The notes under the pieces are model-generated. The model was given only the letters and a program-made list of their open reading frames with translations. It ran no database searches and was not told the DNA's origin. The position numbers and the translations under genes were made by a program. This document shows positions 1 through 6,211 of a DNA stretch of 17,948 nucleotides, piece by piece. Source of the stretch: JAAOYC01 sp036481345 (lineage in GTDB: Archaea > Nanobdellota > Nanobdellia > Woesearchaeales > WJKL01); the NCBI GenBank assembly GCA_036481345.1, contig JAZGHU010000023.1, positions 1 to 17,948 on the forward strand. The letters are read 5' to 3'. The first letter of the stretch is position 1. Each line of letters starts with the position of its first letter.

Positions 1-1248
1 AGAATATTAGAAGAATGGCAAATCAAGACAAAAGAAGAAAAAGAAGCTTATTTCAAAGATATCAAAGAAAGATTGTTTAGAGTAATCGATCTATCTAAAA
101 AAATAAAAGAAATTGACTTAGAAAAACTAAGTAATTCTGGATTGATTACCTTGTTTAAAGATTATACTGAAAAAACAGGATTTATGCACGCTGAGACTGG
201 AGCTGAGATCGATGCTGCTGATATCTATCCTGCAGAATACTTAAGAGAGAAGATAAAAGAAGTTATTGATAACGACCAAATTGTTGCAAAACTCACTGCC
301 CCTATACACAAAACCTATCTTAATGATGAAGATATTGAAGTTCTTAAGCTAATTAGTAAATCCAGAAAAGGGGAAAACATTGATTCAGAAATCAAGAAGC
401 TGGTTAAAAAATACTGGTGGACAACTATTGACTGGGAAAGCATGAGAAAGAAGACAGAACAGGATTATATCGATGCAATCAAAGAATTTAAAGGAGATCC
501 TGAAGAAAAGATAAAAGAGATTACAGAGAATTTTGAAAATCTAAAAAAACAAAGAAAAGATCTGATTGAAAAATATGATTTTAATCAGGAAATCCTAGAT
601 TTATTAGAATTATTTGATAATTATACTCTTTTCCATGATTATAGGAAAGAAATGCAGACACAGACATTCTGGAGCACTCATCTATTGTTGAATGAATGCA
701 GCCAAAGATTGAATATAGATAGGGAATCATTAGATTGGGTTTGGTTTGATGAGATCTTTGGATGGCTGGATGGAAAAGAGATTGATCTTGATGAGATTAA
801 TAGAAGAGAGCAAGCCATGTGTGTTATTTTAGACAATGGATTAAAAACATATTCAGGAGAAGAAGCTGCTAAGAAAATAAAACAAGAGTTTGAACAGGAA
901 GTTGAAGATGTTTCTGAAATAAAAGGAGAAGTTGCTTCTCAAGGAAAAGTTAAAGGCAGAGTAAAAGTCTGCAAAGGAGCTGAAGAGGCTTTTGAGAAGA
1001 TACAAGAAGGAGATATTCTAGTTTGTGGAATGACTACTCCTCTTTATGTTCCAATTATGAAGAAATGTTCTGCAATAATCACAAATGAAGGCGGAATAAC
1101 TTGCCACGCAGCGATTATCTCAAGAGAATTAGGAATCCCATGCATAGTTGGAACTTCAATTGCAACAGATGTCCTAAAAGATAATGAAGAAGTAGAAGTT
1201 GATGCTGAAAAAGGTGTTGTGAGGAGGAAAGAAAAATGCCAGGAATAG
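1..1248 (+). CDS. PEP-utilising enzyme-like protein with C-terminal phosphohistidine (swivelling) domain, 5' truncated
   Basis: The reading frame is open from base 1, so the gene starts before the window and 415 residues are visible; the TTG at 73 is not needed as a start. The last ~100 residues match the mobile domain of PEP synthase, pyruvate phosphate dikinase and rifampin phosphotransferase. The signature GGITCHAAIISRELGIP contains the histidine (codon 1105-1107) that carries the phosphate in this family. The preceding ~300 residues are helical and charged, with many Trp and Tyr, and resemble the middle region of such enzymes. No ATP-grasp nucleotide-binding domain or C-terminal PEP-binding barrel is visible; the former could lie upstream. 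It probably transfers phosphate from ATP or PEP to an unknown acceptor. It overlaps the next gene by 13 nt, so the two are co-transcribed. The domain call is firm; the substrate is unknown. Confidence 0.8.
   Translation, partial: RILEEWQIKTKEEKEAYFKDIKERLFRVIDLSKKIKEIDLEKLSNSGLITLFKDYTEKTGFMHAETGAEIDAADIYPAEYLREKIKEVIDNDQIVAKLTAPIHKTYLNDEDIEVLKLISKSRKGENIDSEIKKLVKKYWWTTIDWESMRKKTEQDYIDAIKEFKGDPEEKIKEITENFENLKKQRKDLIEKYDFNQEILDLLELFDNYTLFHDYRKEMQTQTFWSTHLLLNECSQRLNIDRESLDWVWFDEIFGWLDGKEIDLDEINRREQAMCVILDNGLKTYSGEEAAKKIKQEFEQEVEDVSEIKGEVASQGKVKGRVKVCKGAEEAFEKIQEGDILVCGMTTPLYVPIMKKCSAIITNEGGITCHAAIISRELGIPCIVGTSIATDVLKDNEEVEVDAEKGVVRRKEKCQE
1222..1226 (+). promoter_or_regulatory. Strong Shine-Dalgarno site for the gene at 1236
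   Basis: GGAGG (inside GAGGAGGAAAG) lies 9 nt before the ATG at 1236, within the end of the preceding gene. It supports this start and translation from an internal site on a polycistronic mRNA. Confidence 0.7.
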
Positions 1249-1688
1249 CGTGGAAAGAATTTTACAGGACTGCAAAGGATATAGGGTACATCCTAAATAT
1301 TCCGAATTCCCAAGATAGAGCTGAGTTTAGACAGGGAGTAAGGGAGAGATATGGATTAGACCCTAAAGAAAACCAAATTAGGGCTGTTTATGTTTTTGGA
1401 TGTGGTGAAAAAACAGGCTATAATTTTTTTGCTGATAACAAACAATTAGAGCAAGAAAAATCAAAGCTCACAGAGATAGCTGAAAAAGTTGCTGAAGGAA
1501 GAGAAAGAATAGGGTCCGGAGTTTGCCATCATCACATACTTCCCCATGAAATTGTTGGTTATGAGGGATTTACTACTGGGATTATAGGCTTTGTTGACCC
1601 CTTCAAATATGATAAACTGGTTGTAGTTTTTTATAAAAAATGTCCAGAGGAGATGAAAAATGGCAATAATGCGGAATTGGCCAGATAG
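1236..1688 (+). CDS. Conserved-looking hypothetical protein, 150 aa, with CHHH motif
   Basis: I do not recognise this family. The protein is soluble, with no signal peptide or membrane segment. It has a notable cluster of possible metal ligands, C97-H98-H99-H100 followed by H104-E105, plus C56 and C136. The glycine-rich stretch GFTTGIIGFVDPF and the hydrophobic strand KLVVVFY near the C-terminus suggest a compact alpha/beta fold. A strong Shine-Dalgarno site supports the ATG at 1236. It overlaps the upstream gene by 13 nt and the downstream gene by 29 nt, so it is translated as part of the same operon as the PEP-utilising protein and the radical SAM enzyme. A metal-binding role is inferred only from the Cys/His cluster. 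Confidence 0.7.
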   Translation: MPGIAWKEFYRTAKDIGYILNIPNSQDRAEFRQGVRERYGLDPKENQIRAVYVFGCGEKTGYNFFADNKQLEQEKSKLTEIAEKVAEGRERIGSGVCHHHILPHEIVGYEGFTTGIIGFVDPFKYDKLVVVFYKKCPEEMKNGNNAELAR

Positions 1689-1920
1689 GGAAGATTCATG
1701 GTACCCTCATTTTAAAGAATTGATCAATGACGAGTCTGAGAAACATACTAAACAAGCTTACCGTATGGCAATTAATAGTGATAAAGTATTTCCTTACATT
1801 CCTGTAGGGAAATTCCAAGCATATTGCACAAAGATAAGATCAGAAGTTGGAGAAGAAGAATCTCAAATCTTTAGAGATAATGTATTAAAAGAATTAGGAT
1901 TAGGAGGAGATGAAAAATGA
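1660..1920 (+). CDS. Small hypothetical protein, 86 aa
   Basis: I do not recognise this protein. It is hydrophilic, rich in Trp, Tyr, Glu and Lys, with a single cysteine (in AYCTKIR) and a C-terminal GLGGDEK tail. The start ATG at 1660 has GAGGAG 7 nt upstream (1647-1652); a second in-frame ATG at 1669 is less well placed. It begins 29 nt inside the preceding gene and its stop overlaps the next start (ATGA, 1917-1920), so it belongs to the operon. Because a radical SAM enzyme lies two genes downstream, it could be a small partner or substrate of that enzyme, but no leader or core peptide is evident. It might equally be a small accessory protein. Confidence 0.6.
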   Translation: MAIMRNWPDREDSWYPHFKELINDESEKHTKQAYRMAINSDKVFPYIPVGKFQAYCTKIRSEVGEEESQIFRDNVLKELGLGGDEK

Positions 1921-2354
1921 CTGAAGAAAAAGAACTAAAAAAGGAATTAAAAAGAGTAAATCTATCAGATCCAGAATGTTTTAAAAGGATGTTTAAGATA
2001 TTGTTTTATACAGATATATTGCATGATTGGCAGACTGCTTTTTTTGAAAGTGGAGAATCATTGGCAGGAAGGATTGAACAATTATATAGCAGCAATGATG
2101 CTGATTTACTTCATAATGAATTAGTGTATTTGTTGCCTACTATTATACCTCATTCTCATAGTTCAATCAGAATGTATGAAGAAGATATTTCTTTCTTGTT
2201 AAATATAGAAGGAGTGAATAAATCATTAAAAAAGAACTTTATTACAAGGAGATTTGACCAACATTATAATTCTTATCAAAAATTATTGAAATGTGCTAAT
2301 GAAGCTGATGGTGATGATGGGGCAAAAAAGTATAGGGAATTAATCAAAAAATAG
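1917..2354 (+). CDS. Hypothetical alpha-helical protein, 145 aa
   Basis: I do not recognise this protein. It looks all-helical, with a charged lysine/glutamate-rich N-terminus and aromatic, histidine-containing central helices (LHDWQTAFF, IIPHSHSSIRMYEED). There are no transmembrane segments. The start is supported by GGAGGAG at 1903-1909, 7 nt ahead, and by the 4-nt ATGA overlap with the preceding gene, typical of translational coupling. The radical SAM gene follows after only 10 nt. The histidines could bind metal, but that is speculation; function is unknown. Confidence 0.65.
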   Translation: MTEEKELKKELKRVNLSDPECFKRMFKILFYTDILHDWQTAFFESGESLAGRIEQLYSSNDADLLHNELVYLLPTIIPHSHSSIRMYEEDISFLLNIEGVNKSLKKNFITRRFDQHYNSYQKLLKCANEADGDDGAKKYRELIKK

Positions 2355-2364
2355 AAGATGAAAA

Positions 2365-4329
2365 ATGAAAATGAAAAATCCAAGTTTAGATGCATTAGTA
2401 ATATTTCCTCCCCCTTATATTCCAACTGAATTACAGCCAGGAATAGCTGCAGTGGCTGCATATGCAAAATATAAAGAATTAAAAATCCAGATTATAGATG
2501 CTAATATTGGAGGATTAGAGTTTGTCCTTAAAAAAATAGATTTAGCAAACTCGAAAGAATCATTAGCTGTTTTAACTAATCCTTTAGCTTACACTCCTGA
2601 TAAATTTGAACAATTCAGAAAAGCAAAACAAACTATAGAAACTATATCCAAAAAAGCATCTGAACGTTTTTTATTAAGGAGAAATACTGTACAATACATT
2701 CCTCAATATGATACACAAAGTAGAGTAGGAATTCTTAAAGCATTAGAAAATCCTTCTGATAATCTATTCTTTGATTACTTTGATCAAGAATTAATACCTG
2801 AATTAAGAAAAATAATGGGATATAAAGTAGTTGGCATTGGAATTACAGATAGAAAACAAGCAATACCTGGTTTTTTACTAGGGAATATGATTAAACAAGC
2901 AATACCTGGTGTTAGGGTTGTCATTGGTGGGAATTACATTAGCAAAGCACGCGAAACATTTCTTCAAAATGATAATATGAATAAAAGATTATTTGACTAT
3001 TTTGATTATCTTATTTATTTAGAAGCTGATAAATCATTTGCAGACTTAGTTTCAGTAATTGGAGAAGGTAGAGAATTTGAATCAAGAATAAATATTGAAA
3101 AATTAATATGGAAAGAACAAGATAAAATACATTCTACTCCTCTAAAAACAATAACAGATATTTCTACTCTTCCATTACCAATATTTGATGGTTTAAGAGC
3201 ATGGACTCCTGAACCAGCGATCTCCTATAATTTTCAAAGAGGATGTAATTATGGTAAATGCGGTTTTTGCGGTCTGATGGATGGTTATGACAGTTATGCA
3301 ATGCGTTCAGAAGAAGAACCAGATGTCTTCATTGCAAAGAACAAAGGCATAGGTGCTGTTATAGAAGAGATTAAGGAATTTATAGAATCTGGTTACAAAT
3401 ATATCAATTTTGTCGACGAGACATTCTTTGCAGCAGATATGGAACGCTTTGCAAAAAAAGTTATTGAAGAAGATTTAGATATAAAATGGACATGTTATGC
3501 AAGAGTTGAGGATAAATTCACAGATTCGGAATTCTGTAAACTCCTTGCACAAGCAGGATGTGATTTTATTCAGTTTGGTGTTGAAAGCGCTTCAGTAAAA
3601 TCACTAGAATTAATGACAAAAGGAGTTGACAACTTAAATGTGCATAATATACTACAAAACACACATAATGCAGGTATAATGAATCATGTTTTTGTGATGG
3701 TAGGTTATCCAGGAGAGACTATACAAGATGCGCTTACTTTATTCCATTTTTTAGACCAGTCAAAAGATTATACATTCACTATTAAACCAACATGGTTCAA
3801 ATTAGCAAAAGGTTCACCTGATTCTTATAAATTGGATATTAGAGAACTAAAAAGAACATATACTGAAGGGGATTTAGCACCAAATCTTCATTTCGAGAAA
3901 AAGAAAGGAATGAGTAAAAAGGCCACTCAAGCAATGAATGAACTACTAAATAGTTGGGTACGAAGATACCATACCCTAAATTATGTTGCTGGAACATATT
4001 GTTATAGTCAAAGATTTTTTATTGGATATGATGGGATCTTAGAGATTACAGAAAAAATAAATCAAGAAGAAATTACAAAAGACCCTAATTTTAAACCCGA
4101 CACTCCATATACAAAAGCTGAGAAAAAAGCACTTGGGGTATTATGGAAAGCATTAGTTGGAGAAGAATATTTCACAGCTCTTCAAAAATATAAAGCAGGC
4201 AATAGAAATTCAAATTTCTTGCAATCATATGAACACCTAAAACAAAATAATAAAATTGCAATTCATTTTCCTGATGGATTTTCTACAATTGAAGATGTTG
4301 TCAAATTAGCTTACATACTGATATCATAA
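2365..4329 (+). CDS. Radical SAM protein, probably with B12-binding-like N-terminal domain
   Basis: This 654-residue protein has the two-part layout of B12-binding radical SAM enzymes. Residues ~10-240 look like a Rossmann-type domain (LVIFPPPYIP, VVGIGIT, VVIGGNY), without the DxHxxG cobalamin signature. The radical SAM barrel starts near 285. The cluster motif is C294-N-Y-G-K-C299-G-F-C302, i.e. CX4CX2C instead of the canonical CX3CX2C, followed by GLMDGYDSYAMRS. Later barrel strands are recognisable in INFVDETFF, FIQFGVES and FVMVGYPGET. It would use SAM and a 4Fe-4S cluster for radical chemistry; the substrate is unknown. The WxG/CxFCGL-like context recalls radical SAM proteins that mature ribosomal peptides, a tentative resemblance. 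ATG at 2371 is an alternative start. It closes the operon and originally probably met thrS tail to tail. Confidence 0.85.
   Translation: MKMKNPSLDALVIFPPPYIPTELQPGIAAVAAYAKYKELKIQIIDANIGGLEFVLKKIDLANSKESLAVLTNPLAYTPDKFEQFRKAKQTIETISKKASERFLLRRNTVQYIPQYDTQSRVGILKALENPSDNLFFDYFDQELIPELRKIMGYKVVGIGITDRKQAIPGFLLGNMIKQAIPGVRVVIGGNYISKARETFLQNDNMNKRLFDYFDYLIYLEADKSFADLVSVIGEGREFESRINIEKLIWKEQDKIHSTPLKTITDISTLPLPIFDGLRAWTPEPAISYNFQRGCNYGKCGFCGLMDGYDSYAMRSEEEPDVFIAKNKGIGAVIEEIKEFIESGYKYINFVDETFFAADMERFAKKVIEEDLDIKWTCYARVEDKFTDSEFCKLLAQAGCDFIQFGVESASVKSLELMTKGVDNLNVHNILQNTHNAGIMNHVFVMVGYPGETIQDALTLFHFLDQSKDYTFTIKPTWFKLAKGSPDSYKLDIRELKRTYTEGDLAPNLHFEKKKGMSKKATQAMNELLNSWVRRYHTLNYVAGTYCYSQRFFIGYDGILEITEKINQEEITKDPNFKPDTPYTKAEKKALGVLWKALVGEEYFTALQKYKAGNRNSNFLQSYEHLKQNNKIAIHFPDGFSTIEDVVKLAYILIS
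2854..2910 (+). repeat. Short in-frame direct repeat inside the radical SAM gene
   Basis: An 18-nt sequence (AAACAAGCAATACCTGGT) occurs at 2854-2871 and again at 2893-2910, 39 nt apart, so both copies read K-Q-A-I-P-G in frame. It may be a small tandem duplication within the N-terminal domain. Confidence 0.7.
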
Positions 4330-4359
4330 CTTAAACTCAATCTCTTTCTTCTCAACATT
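4330..4359. repeat. Left 30-bp direct repeat (att-like), copy of thrS 3' end
   Basis: Identical over all 30 positions to 6214-6243, with no match continuing on either side. It starts directly after the TAA stop of the radical SAM gene. On the minus strand it can still be read as the thrS codons for NVEKKEIEFK, followed by TTA TGA. Confidence 0.95.
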
Positions 4360-4369
4360 AAAGGGTAAG

Positions 4370-4378
4370 GTTTAAAAA
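4370..4378 (+). promoter_or_regulatory. Probable TATA box for the 590-aa gene
   Basis: AAGG-TTTAAAAACC matches the BRE/TATA pattern of other promoters in this window. It lies inside the repeat-bounded segment, so the cargo gene brings its own promoter. Predicted transcription start is near 4400, leaving a leader of about 38 nt, unlike the leaderless genes nearby. Confidence 0.55.
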
Positions 4379-4438
4379 CCACTGCTACTGTTTCAATGAA
4401 AAAGAGTTCTGTTTAGATAGTCTTATTGGGGCAACAAT

Positions 4439-6211
4439 ATGGAAGATAAATATAATGATCCTATAAAGCAGCTATCAAGAGTAGAACAACTTGCATTTGC
4501 AAGAAAGCATCTGGCTTCTATCAGAGCCAAAGATATTAAAGTAGTTTGTTTACCGGGGGCAATGAACCATGAATGGTGGATATATAGAAATTTAGGAGTT
4601 AAACCCCAAAATATTGTTGGATTAGAAAGTAATCCTGAAAGGTTTGAAGTTCTTAATCAGAATACCCACGGCATCAATATTGAAAAGATAACTTATCAGG
4701 AATTTTTCAGAAGACAGATAGAAAAAGGAGATGAAGGTTATAATATAATTTCTTTAGATACTGAAGACCAATTAAATGATTCCTTCAAAAATATAGTAGA
4801 AATTATAGCTAGAAATGATATGATTAGAACTCCAGGTATCTTAATAACTAATGTTTATGGACAAAGAGAACAACAACCAATAAAAGATAGTTATGCTATA
4901 TTTGATGCTGCACGAAGTTTTAGATACAATATGGTGGGTATCGAAGAAGAACAGAATTTATCTGAAGTAAAAAAAGATCCCTTGGATTTAAGGTCTGATG
5001 CTATTTCTGAGTGCCTTAGACTATCTTGTGTTGCAAGTGAAGAGGGTAATTTGAGTTTTATGAGAAAAATGATTGATTTTACAAGAAAATATTTTCCAGA
5101 AGTTGATACTAGCAATGTAATAGAAGCTGTAGAAAAAATTAATGAAACTTCTCTTTTTAAAGAAGATTTAAAAAAAGAAAACCCTAATGAATATGGATCT
5201 TTATTAGATGATATCAGTTCTACAGGAGATTTGCTTTCTGATTTTCAAAGAGATTTTCTAACAAATTTAGTTGAAGCAAGTAATAATCACATACCTTTAG
5301 CATGTGCTATACGTCTTGCTTTTTTAGATCCCCCTTATGTTTCTGAGCACCAAAGATTACAATACTTATCACAAACTAGGGGTAATATGTATATGGATTT
5401 GCTTGCTTTTAATAGAATATCTATATCTCCTGTTGCAGATTCTATAAAATATATTAAAAAAAGATTAAAATTCAAAGATGACACATTTAAATTATTCAGT
5501 CATCCAGGCGAGGGGGAAAGACAATTTAAAAGAATTTTAGATAAACATTTAACCAGAATACAAAAATTTTATCTATCATACATGTTTGATTCAATGAATT
5601 ATGATTATAAAGAAGAAAGACGTAAATTAAGTCTACCAAAACCCAAAAAAAGAAAAAAACCTTCTAAAAAAGAAAAAGAAAAAAAACCAATTGAAAGAGA
5701 AATAAAAGATTTATACTTATCAGATCTTCTACCAAACAAATTTTTAGAAAGACTTCCAGCAAATTACCAAAAAAGAATTGAGTATTTTGTAGAGCAAATA
5801 AATCAAGAGGGAATAAAAAAAGATAATTTAGAAGGAATAATGAATTCTAGATGGTATAAGAATGGTTCTTTGCCTGAAATTAGATTTTATTCTTTCTGGG
5901 ATGGACTTTATTTAAGAGCAAGAGTTGGAAAAGATGTATCTAAAGAGGATGTTAAACGGATTTGGAATGAATCTGAAACTGGTCAGTTTACTACTGAAAC
6001 TCCTTTAGAAAAGAAAATCAAAAAGAAGAGAAAAGTGAATAGATTTATAGATAGCAAACATAAATGGTACCAAAAAGAAAAGGCAGAGGTAGTAAAACTA
6101 TTTGAACAAGGTAAAACTATAGAAGAAGTTAGAGGGTTAAGACCTAGAATGAAAAAACATGCAATTGCTGGAATCTCTGCGTGGTTTAATCATAGAGATT
6201 CTTGGGATTAA
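4439..6211 (+). CDS. Uncharacterised 590-aa protein: Rossmann/methyltransferase-like N-terminus, probable DNA-binding C-terminus
   Basis: The family is not recognised with certainty. Residues ~33-140 resemble a class I methyltransferase or Rossmann fold: strand and glycine turn VVCLPGAMNHEWW, acidic strand end IVGLESNPERF, then YNIISLDTED and ILITNVYG. A separate LDPPY at 296-300 resembles motif IV (D/N-PPY) of amino-methyltransferases but lies far downstream of the Rossmann part. Residues ~401-417 form a lysine-rich linker. The C-terminal ~45 residues (AEVVKLFEQGKTIEEV ... AGISAWFNHRDSW) read like a helix-turn-helix that binds nucleic acid. ATG 4439 is the first ATG after an in-frame TAG. 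The gene is the only cargo between the 30-bp repeats, and its stop overlaps the thrS stop by 4 nt. A nucleic-acid-modifying role or a role in the element's own maintenance is possible; neither is shown. Confidence 0.75.
   Translation: MEDKYNDPIKQLSRVEQLAFARKHLASIRAKDIKVVCLPGAMNHEWWIYRNLGVKPQNIVGLESNPERFEVLNQNTHGINIEKITYQEFFRRQIEKGDEGYNIISLDTEDQLNDSFKNIVEIIARNDMIRTPGILITNVYGQREQQPIKDSYAIFDAARSFRYNMVGIEEEQNLSEVKKDPLDLRSDAISECLRLSCVASEEGNLSFMRKMIDFTRKYFPEVDTSNVIEAVEKINETSLFKEDLKKENPNEYGSLLDDISSTGDLLSDFQRDFLTNLVEASNNHIPLACAIRLAFLDPPYVSEHQRLQYLSQTRGNMYMDLLAFNRISISPVADSIKYIKKRLKFKDDTFKLFSHPGEGERQFKRILDKHLTRIQKFYLSYMFDSMNYDYKEERRKLSLPKPKKRKKPSKKEKEKKPIEREIKDLYLSDLLPNKFLERLPANYQKRIEYFVEQINQEGIKKDNLEGIMNSRWYKNGSLPEIRFYSFWDGLYLRARVGKDVSKEDVKRIWNESETGQFTTETPLEKKIKKKRKVNRFIDSKHKWYQKEKAEVVKLFEQGKTIEEVRGLRPRMKKHAIAGISAWFNHRDSWD

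Noticed and set aside
73..75. TTG at 73 as the start of the PEP-utilising enzyme gene
   Set aside because: The same frame is open to base 1 with good coding character, so the gene most likely begins before the window.
4396..4416. Six-codon ATG frame in the leader of the 590-aa gene as a regulatory upstream ORF
   Set aside because: It sits at or before the predicted transcription start and has no ribosome-binding site.
4439..6211. 590-aa protein as a tyrosine recombinase or DDE transposase
   Set aside because: No R...HxRY cluster with a terminal Tyr and no spaced DDE motif could be found; the only catalytic-looking motif is LDPPY.
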